DNA of 64,000 nucleotides. Origin: Rhizobium sp. 18065 (GTDB taxonomy: Bacteria > Pseudomonadota > Alphaproteobacteria > Rhizobiales > Rhizobiaceae). Positions 53,821-62,295 of the stretch are shown one piece after another. The stretch covers positions 248,001 to 312,000 of the forward strand of contig NZ_CACSJP010000004.1 in the NCBI RefSeq assembly GCF_902706095.1. The letters are read 5' to 3'. Under the pieces are notes generated by a model. It had not been told where the DNA came from and did not search any database. It was given only the letters and a program-made list of their open reading frames with translations. The stretch's first letter is position 1. Every line of letters starts with the position of its first letter. The position numbers were made by a program, and so were the translations under genes.

Positions 53821-55347
53821 ATGACTGGGACCGGGGACGAAGCGCGCAAAGCCGTGCTCGTGGCAGAACGTATCTCGAAATCATTTGGCGACGTGCAGGT
53901 GCTGTTCAGCGTCGACTTCGACGTGCTGCCCGGCGAGGTGCATGCACTGATGGGCGAGAACGGCGCTGGAAAATCGACGCTGGTGAAGATCCTGTCGGGT
54001 TTCGAGCAGGCAACCGCCGGGCGCATCCTGCTGGATGGCCAGCCAGTTATTCTGCCGCCCAATGGTGCGGCCGAGGCGCTGGGCATCGTGCTGATCCACC
54101 AGGAATTCAATCTTGCGGACCATCTGACCGTTAGCGAGAGCCTGTTTCTCGGGCGCGAGGTGACGCGCTTCGGTGTGCTCGATCGCAAGTTCATGCGGGC
54201 CGAGACAGTGCGGGCGCTCAACCAGCTCGGTTCGCCGATCGACCCGGATGCGCTGATCAGTTCGCTGGCGGTGGCCGACAAGCAGATGGTCGAGATCGCC
54301 AAGGCGATCAGCCGCAAGGCGCGCATCGTGTTCATGGACGAGCCGACCGCGGTCTTGTCGCGGGAAGAGACGGATGTGCTGTTTGCCCAGGTGCGCAAGC
54401 TGCGCGACCAGGGCACGAGCTTCGTCTTTGTCAGCCACAAGCTCGACGAGGTGATGGAGCTGACCGACCGGGTCACCGTGCTTAGGGACGGCCAATGGGT
54501 GAAGACGGCGCCGACTGCCGTGCTCGACGGGGAATCCATCGCGCAGTTGATGGTCGGGCGCGAACTTTCCAGTCTCTATCCGACCAAGCATGAGCCGAAT
54601 GTCGATGAAGAGGTGGTGCTTTCGGTCCAGGATCTGAGCACCGGTTATGTGAAGCGTGTCAGCTTCGAGCTGAAAAAGGGCGAAGTGCTCGGCTTTTCCG
54701 GCCTGATCGGCTCCGGCCGCACGGAGTTGATGGAGGCGGTTGCCGGTTTGCGGCCGCGTCTTTCGGGTGTCGTCCAGCTGAAGGGCACGGACCTTCTGCC
54801 GGAGGATTTTCGCGAGGCGAACCGGCGCGGGCTGGCCTACATGACCAAGGACCGCAAGGGAAAGGGCCTGCTGCTCGGCGAGGGCATGACGGCGAACCTG
54901 ACGCTGCAGGCGATCGATCAGCATATCCGTCACGGCTATCTCGACCCGTCGAGCGAGGCGAAGGCGATGGCGCGGGCCAAGCGGCGCTTCGATATCCGTG
55001 TGCGTGATGACAGGGTGCGGGTCGGGCGCATGTCGGGCGGCAACCAGCAGAAGCTGCTGCTGGCGAAGATCATGGAGATCGAGCCGCAGATCATCATCAT
55101 CGACGAGCCGACGCGCGGCATCGATGTCGGGACCAAGCAGCAGATCTATCATTTCATTGCAGCACTCGCCCGCGAAGGGCGCTCGATCATCGTGATTTCC
55201 TCGGAAATGCCGGAAGTGATCGGGCTTTGCACTCGGGTGGCGGTGATGCGCGAGGGGCGGATGGTCGGCATACTGGAAGGCGAGGAGATCAGCGAGCAGG
55301 TGATCATGCGCTACGCCGCCGGACTGAAGAGACAATTGGCCAGCTGA
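53821..55347 (+). CDS. Sugar ABC importer ATPase (RbsA/XylG-type, two ABC modules)
   Basis: Double ATPase of 508 aa for a CUT2 sugar importer. Module 1 has GENGAGKST (near 50), Walker B IVFMDEPTAVLS and H-loop VSHKLDE. Module 2 has the usual degenerate P-loop (SGLIGSGRTELMEAVAG), signature MSGGNQQKLLLAKIM and Walker B IIIIDEPTRGID. The start at 53821 follows GGGAGGATTGC; a longer frame to 53797 lacks such a site. It is the first gene of the operon controlled by the tandem operators. The sugar is not known. Confidence 0.94.
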   Translation: MTGTGDEARKAVLVAERISKSFGDVQVLFSVDFDVLPGEVHALMGENGAGKSTLVKILSGFEQATAGRILLDGQPVILPPNGAAEALGIVLIHQEFNLADHLTVSESLFLGREVTRFGVLDRKFMRAETVRALNQLGSPIDPDALISSLAVADKQMVEIAKAISRKARIVFMDEPTAVLSREETDVLFAQVRKLRDQGTSFVFVSHKLDEVMELTDRVTVLRDGQWVKTAPTAVLDGESIAQLMVGRELSSLYPTKHEPNVDEEVVLSVQDLSTGYVKRVSFELKKGEVLGFSGLIGSGRTELMEAVAGLRPRLSGVVQLKGTDLLPEDFREANRRGLAYMTKDRKGKGLLLGEGMTANLTLQAIDQHIRHGYLDPSSEAKAMARAKRRFDIRVRDDRVRVGRMSGGNQQKLLLAKIMEIEPQIIIIDEPTRGIDVGTKQQIYHFIAALAREGRSIIVISSEMPEVIGLCTRVAVMREGRMVGILEGEEISEQVIMRYAAGLKRQLAS

Positions 55348-55440
55348 CGGGTCCGGCTCTGCCGGATCACGCATCGCGCCACAGACAAGTGACATGGGGC
55401 AGGGCCGTATCAAAAGCGCCCGCCCGGGAGGAGACGACCC

Positions 55441-56457
55441 GTGAACACGACTGCCGAGACTGAGAGCACACCTGAAATCCGCGGCCGGCGCACCTGGCGC
55501 GATGTCGATCTGCGTGCCGTTGCGCCGTTTGCGGCCTTGCTGCTGCTTTTGATCGTCGGCGCCATGGTCAATCCGAATTTCATCGGCCTCAACAACCTGG
55601 CCAATGTCGCGACCCGCTCGGCTTTCATCGCGATCATCGCGGTCGGCGCAACCTTCGTGATCTCCTCGGGCGACCTTGATCTCTCGGTCGGTTCGATGGT
55701 GGCCTTCGTCGCCAGCCTGATGATCCTGTTCATGAATTCCGGCGTGATTGCCGATCCGGCGCTGATGCTGGCGACGGCCGCGGTCCTGACCGTGGTGATC
55801 GGTTCGCTTTGCGGCCTCGCCAATGGCCTGATCACAACGGTCGGCAAGATCGAACCCTTTATCGCGACGCTCGGCACGATGGGCATCTATCGCGGCCTGA
55901 CCACCTGGCTCTCCCAGGGCGGGGCGATCACCCTGCGTTCCCCCGAACAGCAGGAACTGTATCGCCCCGTTTATTTCGGTTCGTTCCTCGGCATGCCGCT
56001 GCCGATCCTGATTATCCTGATCGTGACGGCGATCGCCGCCTTCATCCTTTACCGTACGCGTTATGGTCGCCATGTGGTGGCGGTCGGGTCGAGCCGAGAC
56101 GTGGCGCGTTATTCCGGCATCGCCGTGGATCGGGTGCGCACGATCGCCTTCATCATCCAGGGTCTCTGCGTGGCGATCGCCGTGCTGCTCTATGTGCCGC
56201 GGCTGGGATCGACATCGGCCACGACCGGCATCCTGTGGGAACTGCAGGCGATCACCGCGGTCGTCGTCGGCGGCACTGCGCTGAAAGGTGGCGCCGGTCG
56301 CGTCTGGGGCACGATCTGCGGCGCCTTCATCCTCGAACTCGTCGGCAATATCATGCTGCTGTCGAACTTTATTTCCGAATATCTGATCGGCGCCATCCAG
56401 GGCACGATCATCATCATCGCGATGCTCGTCCAGCGTTCGCTGGCGCGCAAGGCGTAA
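55441..56457 (+). CDS. Sugar ABC importer permease (RbsC-type)
   Basis: CUT2 permease of 338 aa with about nine hydrophobic segments. RbsC text: NFIGLNNLANVATRSAFIAIIAVGATFVISSGDLDLSVGSMVAFVASL, GKIEPFIATLGTMGIYRGLTTWLSQGGAITL, and the C-terminal AVVVGGTALKGGAGRVWGTICGAFIL. It begins with GTG at 55441, seven bases after GGGAGGAG. The gap of 93 bp after the ATPase gene holds no clear terminator, so co-transcription is expected. Confidence 0.94.
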   Translation: MNTTAETESTPEIRGRRTWRDVDLRAVAPFAALLLLLIVGAMVNPNFIGLNNLANVATRSAFIAIIAVGATFVISSGDLDLSVGSMVAFVASLMILFMNSGVIADPALMLATAAVLTVVIGSLCGLANGLITTVGKIEPFIATLGTMGIYRGLTTWLSQGGAITLRSPEQQELYRPVYFGSFLGMPLPILIILIVTAIAAFILYRTRYGRHVVAVGSSRDVARYSGIAVDRVRTIAFIIQGLCVAIAVLLYVPRLGSTSATTGILWELQAITAVVVGGTALKGGAGRVWGTICGAFILELVGNIMLLSNFISEYLIGAIQGTIIIIAMLVQRSLARKA

Positions 56458-56526
56458 GTCGTGACCGGGCAGGAGGGTCGCCCGGTCCGTCACTGAAATG
56501 ACCCTAGGCACTTTGGGAGGAAACCA

Positions 56527-57480
56527 ATGCACAAGAAACTGATGGGACTTGCCGTCGCGATGACGGCGCTGACGGCGATCTTCACTGCCGCGCAGGCCCA
56601 GGACACGAAGACGATCGGCGTCTCCATTCCGGCCGCCGACCACGGCTGGACGGCCGGTGTCGTCTACCATGCGAACCGCGTTGCCGAGCTTCTGATGAAG
56701 GAGCATCCGGGCCTCAACGTCATCGTCAAGACTTCGCCGGATCCGGCAAGCCAGGCCAATGCGCTGCAGGATCTGGAAACCCAGGGCATCGATGCGCTGG
56801 TTATCCTGCCGACCGATCCGGATCCGCTGGTCAACGCGATCAAGGAAATCAAGGGCAAGGGCACGTTCGTGTCGATCGTCGACCGTGCGCCGAGCACCAA
56901 CGACAATTCGGTTCGTGACCTCTATGTCGCCGGCAACAATCCGGCGCTTGGTGAAGTCGCCGGCAAGTATATTGCCGACAATACGCCGGATGCCGAAGTC
57001 GTCGTCATCCGCGGCATGCCGATCCCGATCGACCAGCAGCGCCAGGACGGTTTTGACAAGGGCATTGCCGGCTCGAACGTCAAGGTTCTCGACCGCCAGT
57101 TCGGCAACTGGAACCGCGACGACGCCTTCAAGGTCATGCAGGACTACCTGACCAAATATCCGAAGATCGACGTGGTCTGGTGCCAGGACGACGACATGGC
57201 CGTCGGCGTGCTGCAGGCGATCGAGCAGGCCAAGCGCACCGACATCCAGTATGTCGTGGCCGGTGCCGGCTCCAAGGACATGATCAAGAAGGTCATGGAC
57301 GGCGACAAGATGATCCCGGTCGACGTTCTCTATCCGCCGTCCATGGTTGGTACAGCGATGGAGCTGACAGCTGCCGCGATCTACGACCAGGTTCCGGTTC
57401 ACGGCACCTATGTTCTCGACGCGACGCTGATCACCAAGGACAATGCGCAGAACTACTACTTCCCGGACTCGCCTTTCTGA
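56527..57480 (+). CDS. Sugar ABC importer periplasmic binding protein (RbsB-type)
   Basis: Periplasmic binding protein of 317 aa (peripla_BP_4 type). A Sec signal occupies 1-24 (LMGLAVAMTALTAIFTAAQA) and is followed by TIGVSIPAADHGWTAGVVYHANRVAELL. Later text: IDALVILPTDPDPLVNAIKEIKGKGTFVSIVDRAPS, GEVAGKYIADN and VWCQDDDMAVGVLQAIEQA. The W/H content of the first binding loop fits a sugar or polyol ligand. A strong hairpin follows the gene and may stabilise its mRNA, as expected for the most abundant component. Confidence 0.93.
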   Translation: MHKKLMGLAVAMTALTAIFTAAQAQDTKTIGVSIPAADHGWTAGVVYHANRVAELLMKEHPGLNVIVKTSPDPASQANALQDLETQGIDALVILPTDPDPLVNAIKEIKGKGTFVSIVDRAPSTNDNSVRDLYVAGNNPALGEVAGKYIADNTPDAEVVVIRGMPIPIDQQRQDGFDKGIAGSNVKVLDRQFGNWNRDDAFKVMQDYLTKYPKIDVVWCQDDDMAVGVLQAIEQAKRTDIQYVVAGAGSKDMIKKVMDGDKMIPVDVLYPPSMVGTAMELTAAAIYDQVPVHGTYVLDATLITKDNAQNYYFPDSPF

Positions 57481-57504
57481 GTTCGGCCAAGCCCCATACC
57501 AAGG

Positions 57505-57528
57505 TCTGCCCGGGTTTTCCCGGGCAGA
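57505..57528. repeat. Perfect 10-bp hairpin after the binding-protein gene
   Basis: TCTGCCCGGG (57505-57514) and CCCGGGCAGA (57519-57528) enclose a TTTT loop. It lies 24 bp after the stop and lacks a following T-tract, so it is more likely a 3'-end mRNA stabiliser or partial terminator than a full terminator. Confidence 0.65.
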
Positions 57529-57573
57529 TTGCTGTCGACGTGATCAATGCCATTGTCTCGTTTTTGCAAGTCC

Positions 57574-57587
57574 TGTAACCGTTTACG
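57574..57587. promoter_or_regulatory. LacI-type half-matching site before the isomerase gene
   Basis: TGTAACCGTTTACG resembles the operators at 53745 and 53766 (core TGTAAACCTTTACA) and the generic LacI pattern. It lies 36 bp before the isomerase start. It may give the same regulator a second control point inside the operon. Confidence 0.45.
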
Positions 57588-57623
57588 GGAACGTTGCAGG
57601 AGCGTTCCCGGGAGGAGAAAAGT

Positions 57624-58676
57624 ATGAAGACGATCAAAGGGCCGGCCATCTTTCTCGGCCAGTTTGCGGGCGATGCCGCGCCATTCAATTCGTGGGATTC
57701 GATCACCAAGTGGGCAGCGGAAAAAGGCTATTTCGGCGTGCAGGTACCGACCTGGGCCGGCCAGCTGATCGACCTGAAGAAGGCGGCAGAATCCAAGGAT
57801 TATTGCGACGAGCTTGCCGGCGTGGCGCGGGCGAACGGCGTCGAGATCACCGAACTTTCCACCCATCTGCAGGGCCAGTTGGTCGCCGTGCATCCGGCCT
57901 ATGACGAGGCCTTCGACGGTTTTGCCGCACCGGAAGTGCGCGGCAATCCGAAGGCGCGTCAGGAGTGGGCCGTGCAACAGGTGAAATACGCGCTCAAGGC
58001 CTCCCGCAATCTCGGCATCAAGGCGCATGCGACCTTTTCCGGCGCGCTCGCCTGGCCCTATATCTATCCGTGGCCGCAGCGGCCGGCCGGTCTGGTCGAG
58101 GCCGCCTTTGACGAGCTGGCCCGTCGCTGGACGCCGATCCTCGACTATGCTGACGAGCAGGGCGTTGACGTCTGCTATGAGATCCATCCGGGCGAAGACC
58201 TGCATGACGGCGTCACCTTCGAGATGTTCCTCGAGCGGGTGAAAAACCATCCGCGCGCCAACATGCTCTACGACCCGTCGCACTATGTGCTGCAGTGCCT
58301 GGATTATCTCGACAATATCGACATCTACAACGACCGGATCAGGATGTTCCACGTCAAGGACGCGGAATTCAACCCGACCGGCCGGCAGGGCGTCTATGGC
58401 GGCTATCAGGGCTGGGTCAACCGGGCCGGCCGCTTCCGCTCGCTCGGCGACGGTCAGGTCGACTTTGGTGCGGTCTTTTCGAAGATGGCAGCCAATGATT
58501 TCGACGGCTGGGCCGTGGTCGAATGGGAATGCGCGCTGAAACATCCGGAAGACGGCGCCCGCGAAGGGGCCGAATTCGTCAAGGCGCATATCATCCGGGT
58601 GACCGAGCATGCCTTCGACGATTTTGCCTCGAGCGGCACGGACGATGCGGCCAACCGGCGGATGCTGGGGCTCTGA
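57624..58676 (+). CDS. Sugar phosphate isomerase/epimerase family TIM-barrel protein
   Basis: TIM-barrel protein of 350 aa of the AP endonuclease 2 / IolE-like fold. Metal-ligand text: CYEIHPGEDLHDGVTFEMFL, DPSHYVLQCLDYLD and FHVKDAEF. An Arg/Gln-rich glycine stretch (GRQGVYGGYQGWVNRAGRFRSLGDGQVDFG) follows, then AVVEWECA. GGGAGGAGAAAAGT precedes the ATG at 57624; the open frame is 30 bp longer. Family members act as sugar isomerases, epimerases, inosose dehydratases or 3-keto-sugar processing enzymes. Its partner dehydrogenase lies immediately downstream. Confidence 0.86.
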   Translation: MKTIKGPAIFLGQFAGDAAPFNSWDSITKWAAEKGYFGVQVPTWAGQLIDLKKAAESKDYCDELAGVARANGVEITELSTHLQGQLVAVHPAYDEAFDGFAAPEVRGNPKARQEWAVQQVKYALKASRNLGIKAHATFSGALAWPYIYPWPQRPAGLVEAAFDELARRWTPILDYADEQGVDVCYEIHPGEDLHDGVTFEMFLERVKNHPRANMLYDPSHYVLQCLDYLDNIDIYNDRIRMFHVKDAEFNPTGRQGVYGGYQGWVNRAGRFRSLGDGQVDFGAVFSKMAANDFDGWAVVEWECALKHPEDGAREGAEFVKAHIIRVTEHAFDDFASSGTDDAANRRMLGL

Positions 58677-58720
58677 GAGAGCTGTTCTGAGGAGGGATAT
58701 TCAACCCGGAACGCCAGGAG

Positions 58721-58880
58721 TACCCCCCTCTGTCACTCCGTGACATCTCCCCCACACGGGGGGAGATTGGCCGCCGGTCTTGGTGTTCCTTCGTTCTTGG
58801 CGTTCCTTTTTGGAGAAGCGGTTCGACACTCGATCTCCCCCCGTGTGGGGGAGATGCCCGGCAGGGTAGAGGGGGGGTAT
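58721..58880. repeat. Rhizobial inverted-repeat element, copy 2 of the 8503 family
   Basis: Arms at 58721-58766 and 58833-58880 are inverse copies, with a perfect 23-bp part (58744-58766 pairs with 58833-58855). The right arm carries the GAGATGCCCGGCAGGG core seen at 8503-8700. The left arm has diverged in the middle (TGTCACTCCGTGACA, itself a palindrome). It sits between the isomerase and dehydrogenase genes. Confidence 0.8.
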
Positions 58881-58917
58881 CCCCCGGAGCAACATTATCA
58901 TTTGGGAGAACGACGCT

Positions 58918-60090
58918 ATGGCGATCGAAGCAGGCAAGACGGAAGAACGGAACCCGAAGATCCGGCTCGGCATGGTGGGTGGCGGATCGGGTGCCTTTAT
59001 TGGTGCTGTACATCGTATCGCGGCGCGGATCGACGACCAGTATGAACTGGTGGCCGGCGCTCTATCATCGACGGCGGAAAAGTCGCTGTCGTCCGGGCGT
59101 GAGCTTGGGCTCGATCCTGAGCGCTGCTATGGCTCCTTCGAGGAGATGGCGGAAAAGGAAGCGCTCCGGCCGGATGGCATCCAGGCGGTGTCGATCGTCA
59201 CGCCGAACCATGTTCACTATCCGGCGGCCAAGGCTTTTCTAGAGCGCGGCATCCATGTCATCTGCGACAAGCCGGTGACCTCGAACCTCGAAGACGCGAA
59301 AAAGCTGAAAGCGGTGGCCAACAAGGCCAATGCGCTGTTCATCCTGACCCATAACTATACCGGCTATCCGATGGTGCGTCATGCGCGCGAACTGGTGCAG
59401 AACGGCGAACTTGGCGATATCCGCCTGGTGCAGATGGAATATCCGCAGGACTGGCTGGCGGAACCGATCGAGCAGACCGGCCAGAAGCAGGCGGCCTGGC
59501 GCACCGATCCGAAGCAGTCGGGCGCCGGCGGCTCGACCGGCGACATCGGCACGCATGCCTATAATCTCGGTTCGTTCATTTCCGGCCTCGATCTGGATGA
59601 ACTGGCGGCCGATGTGCACACGTTTGTCGAAGGGCGTCGCCTCGATGACAATGCCCATGTGATGCTGCGCTTCAAGGGGGGGGCAAAGGGTCTGCTGTGG
59701 TGCAGCCAGGTGGCGACCGGGCACGAGAACGGCCTGAAAGTGCGCGTCTATGGCACCAAGGCCGGCATCGAATGGACGCAGGCCGATCCGAACTATCTCT
59801 GGTTCACCCGGCTCGGCGAACCGAAGCAGCTGGTTACCCGTGGCGGTGCCGGTGCCGGTTCTGCGGCTGCCCGCGTCACCCGCATCCCGAGCGGGCATCC
59901 GGAAGGTTATCTCGAAGCCTTTGCGACGATCTATACGGAAGCGGCCCTGGCGATCAACGCGGCGCGGACCGGGGCCAAGGTCGATCCGGCGGTGGTCTAT
60001 CCGACGATCGATGACGGGGTGAAAGGTGTCGCCTTCGTCGAGGCGTGCATCGAGTCGTCGAAGAAGAATGGCGGCTGGGTCAAGCTCTGA
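58918..60090 (+). CDS. Gfo/Idh/MocA family oxidoreductase
   Basis: NAD(P)-dependent sugar dehydrogenase of 390 aa. The nucleotide-binding fold begins IRLGMVGGGSGAFIGAVHRIAARI (about 14-37). EKPVTS-like text appears as CDKPVTSNLEDAKKL, with the catalytic-type Lys. GSTGDIGTHAYNLGSFISGL contains the usual Asp/His pair near 204-209. GGGAGAACGACGCT precedes the ATG. It resembles dehydrogenases such as levoglucosan- and glucoside-3-dehydrogenase-like members of the family, but this is a family impression only. It lies in the sugar operon. Confidence 0.88.
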   Translation: MAIEAGKTEERNPKIRLGMVGGGSGAFIGAVHRIAARIDDQYELVAGALSSTAEKSLSSGRELGLDPERCYGSFEEMAEKEALRPDGIQAVSIVTPNHVHYPAAKAFLERGIHVICDKPVTSNLEDAKKLKAVANKANALFILTHNYTGYPMVRHARELVQNGELGDIRLVQMEYPQDWLAEPIEQTGQKQAAWRTDPKQSGAGGSTGDIGTHAYNLGSFISGLDLDELAADVHTFVEGRRLDDNAHVMLRFKGGAKGLLWCSQVATGHENGLKVRVYGTKAGIEWTQADPNYLWFTRLGEPKQLVTRGGAGAGSAAARVTRIPSGHPEGYLEAFATIYTEAALAINAARTGAKVDPAVVYPTIDDGVKGVAFVEACIESSKKNGGWVKL

Positions 60091-60102
60091 GGCTTGCCTC
60101 CT

Positions 60103-60220
60103 ACCTCTCCCTTGAGGGGGGAGGTCGCGCGGAACGCGCGGGTGGGGGTGATCGCTTCGTCTACGCCGAGGTCACCCCACCCCGGAGCTTTGCTCCGACC
60201 CTCCCCCTCAAGGGGAGGGT
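60103..60220. repeat. Inverted-repeat element before the glucosidase gene
   Basis: Outer arms 60103-60125 and 60198-60220 are imperfect inverse copies. Inside lies a GGTGGGGGTGA / TCACCCCACC pair, and small hairpins GCGCGGAACGCGC and CGGAGCTTTGCTCCG. It has the same general build as the element at 39821-39919, with ACCCTCCCC arms. No gene is seen in the 250-bp gap. Confidence 0.75.
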
Positions 60221-60340
60221 GGATTTCCTGCAACGTTGCAGTTTTTTGTTCCGCCCGTCTTCACCCCGTCTTGGCTTTGTTCTAAACCGCTTTCGATATT
60301 GTGCGGCGGTCCATGTCCGCCGAGACGAAGGAGCCAGTCG

Positions 60341-61714
60341 ATGATCGATCCGAAACTGTTTGCCGACCGTTTCCCCGGTGATTTCCTGTTTGGCGTGGCG
60401 ACCGCCTCGTTCCAGATCGAGGGGGCGTCGAAGGCGGATGGGCGCAAGCCGTCGATCTGGGATGCGTTTTCCAACATGCCGGGCCGGGTTTTCGGCCGCC
60501 ACAATGGCGACGTTGCCTGCGATCACTACAATCGCTGGGAAAGTGACCTCGACCTGATCAAGGCCATGGGCGTCAGCGGCTACCGGTTCTCGATCGCCTG
60601 GCCGCGCATCGTTCCGGAAGGCACCGGGCCGATCAACGAGGCCGGTCTGGACTTTTATGACAGGCTGGTCGACGGGTTGAAGGCGCGCGGCATCAAGGCC
60701 TATGCGACGCTTTATCACTGGGACCTGCCGCTGGCCCTGATGGGGGATGGCGGCTGGACGGCGCGCTCGACCGCCTATGCGTTCCAGCGCTATACCAAGG
60801 TGGTGATGGAGCGGCTCGGCGACCGGCTCGATGCGGTTGCGACTTTCAACGAGCCGTGGTGCTCGGTCTGGCTGTCGCATCTCTACGGCATTCATGCGCC
60901 GGGCGAGCAAAACATGGATGCGGCGCTGCATGCGCTGCATTACACCAATCTCGCCCATGGCCTGAGTGTCCAGGCGATCCGCGAGATCGCGCCGACTGTA
61001 CCGGTCGGCCTGGTGCTGAATGCGCATGAAACATTGGCGGGCTCTGAGAGTGCCGCAGACATTGCTGCTGCAGAGCGGGCGCACCAGTTCCACAATGGCG
61101 TGTTCTTCGATCCGGTGTTCAAGGGCGAATATCCGGCTGACTTCCTGTCGGCTTTGGGCGCGCGCATGCCGGAGATCAAGGAGAAAGACCTTGAGATCAT
61201 CAGCCAGAAACTCGACTGGTGGGGGCTGAACTATTACACGCCGATGCGCGTCTCGGACGATCCGACGCCCGGGGCCGAATTCCCGGCCACGATAGGCGCT
61301 CCGCCGGTATCCAAGGTGAAGACCGATATCGGCTGGGAAGTCTATGCGCCGGCGTTGAAGTCGCTGGTCGAGCGTCTTTATGCGCGCTACGAACTGCCGG
61401 CCTGCTACATCACTGAGAACGGCGCTTGCTACAACATGGATGTCGAAGGTGGCGAGGTCGATGACCAGCCGCGGCTCGATTATTATGTCGAGCACCTGTC
61501 GGTGGTCGCCGAGCTGATCAAGGACGGCTATCCGATGCACGGCTATTTCGCCTGGAGCCTGATGGACAATTTCGAATGGGCGGAAGGCTATCGGATGCGC
61601 TTCGGCCTGGTGCATGTCGATTATGACACCCAGGTGCGCACGGTGAAGAAGAGCGGCAAATGGTATAGCGCGCTGGCGGCCGAATTTCCGAAGGGCAATT
61701 TCACGGCGGATTGA
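60341..61714 (+). CDS. Glycoside hydrolase family 1 beta-glucosidase
   Basis: GH1 enzyme of 457 aa, probably cytoplasmic, as no signal peptide is seen. The acid/base Glu171 lies in ATFNEPW and the nucleophile Glu359 in YITENGACYN. The N-terminal FPGDFLFGVATASFQIEGA and the FSIAWPRI motif are typical. AAGGAG precedes the ATG at 60341; the open frame to 60236 runs into the repeat. It would cleave imported beta-glucosides (or glycosides) and follows the importer and dehydrogenase genes. The 250-bp gap with a repeat leaves open whether it shares their transcript. Confidence 0.93.
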   Translation: MIDPKLFADRFPGDFLFGVATASFQIEGASKADGRKPSIWDAFSNMPGRVFGRHNGDVACDHYNRWESDLDLIKAMGVSGYRFSIAWPRIVPEGTGPINEAGLDFYDRLVDGLKARGIKAYATLYHWDLPLALMGDGGWTARSTAYAFQRYTKVVMERLGDRLDAVATFNEPWCSVWLSHLYGIHAPGEQNMDAALHALHYTNLAHGLSVQAIREIAPTVPVGLVLNAHETLAGSESAADIAAAERAHQFHNGVFFDPVFKGEYPADFLSALGARMPEIKEKDLEIISQKLDWWGLNYYTPMRVSDDPTPGAEFPATIGAPPVSKVKTDIGWEVYAPALKSLVERLYARYELPACYITENGACYNMDVEGGEVDDQPRLDYYVEHLSVVAELIKDGYPMHGYFAWSLMDNFEWAEGYRMRFGLVHVDYDTQVRTVKKSGKWYSALAAEFPKGNFTAD

Positions 61715-61738
61715 GCGAGGCTCTGCTTCAGGGGGTGC

Positions 61739-62134
61739 TTAGCCGAGCTGCACGAGTTTCTGACCGGCAGGTGGGTTGCGTTCGTCGAATTCGGCGCGGG
61801 CCATTTGGATCAGGTCGTGATTGCGGAAAACCCAGCCGCCCATGGCCTTGATCGGTTCGCCGAAGGACCGGCCGAGTTCGGTCAGGGCATATTCGACCTT
61901 CGGCGGTACGGTCGGATGCACGGTGCGCGAAACGAGGCCGTCACGCTCAAGTGCCCGCAGTGTCAGCGTCAGCATGCGCTGCGAAATGCCGACCACCGCG
62001 CGTTTCAGGTCGCTGAAGCGCTGCGGGCCGTCGGCGAGCATCATGATCACCAGAACCGTCCATTTGTCGCCGAGCCGCGCCAGCATCTCGCTGACAGTCT
62101 GACATTTGGCCGGATCGTAACTGCTGTCGCACAT
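61739..62134 (-). CDS. HxlR family transcriptional regulator
   Basis: Small winged-helix regulator, 131 aa. [69 protein letters not shown] is the HxlR domain. It has an N-terminal cysteine pair (Cys2 and Cys11) of the kind used for redox or aldehyde sensing in relatives such as YodB. The start at 62134 follows GAGGGAAGTGCC. It is divergent from the nitroreductase gene and likely controls it. Confidence 0.9.
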   Translation of the reverse strand: MCDSSYDPAKCQTVSEMLARLGDKWTVLVIMMLADGPQRFSDLKRAVVGISQRMLTLTLRALERDGLVSRTVHPTVPPKVEYALTELGRSFGEPIKAMGGWVFRNHDLIQMARAEFDERNPPAGQKLVQLG

Positions 62135-62161
62135 GGCACTTCCCTCAATGTGACCTGGTAT

Positions 62162-62179
62162 CAAGAATGTGCCTTCTTG
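62162..62179. promoter_or_regulatory. Candidate HxlR operator
   Basis: CAAGAA (62162-62167) and TTCTTG (62174-62179) are perfect inverse arms around TGTGCC, 28 bp upstream of the HxlR start in the divergent promoter shared with the nitroreductase gene. Confidence 0.4.
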
Positions 62180-62295
62180 CACATCCGCGTCGGTTATCTA
62201 TGTAGGCTTGGTCACTAATCTATACCAGCATTGCCGTTTTGGCCAATCCCTCCTGATGGCTGCACGGTCGCTGGTCGAACCAGGAAGAGACACAT

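Noticed and set aside
53881..57402. A 1173-codon open frame on the minus strand
   Set aside because: It is the antisense shadow of the RbsA-RbsC-RbsB genes, whose plus-strand proteins carry complete family motifs. High-GC codon bias keeps the reverse frame open; the product is His/Arg/Asp-rich without any family text.
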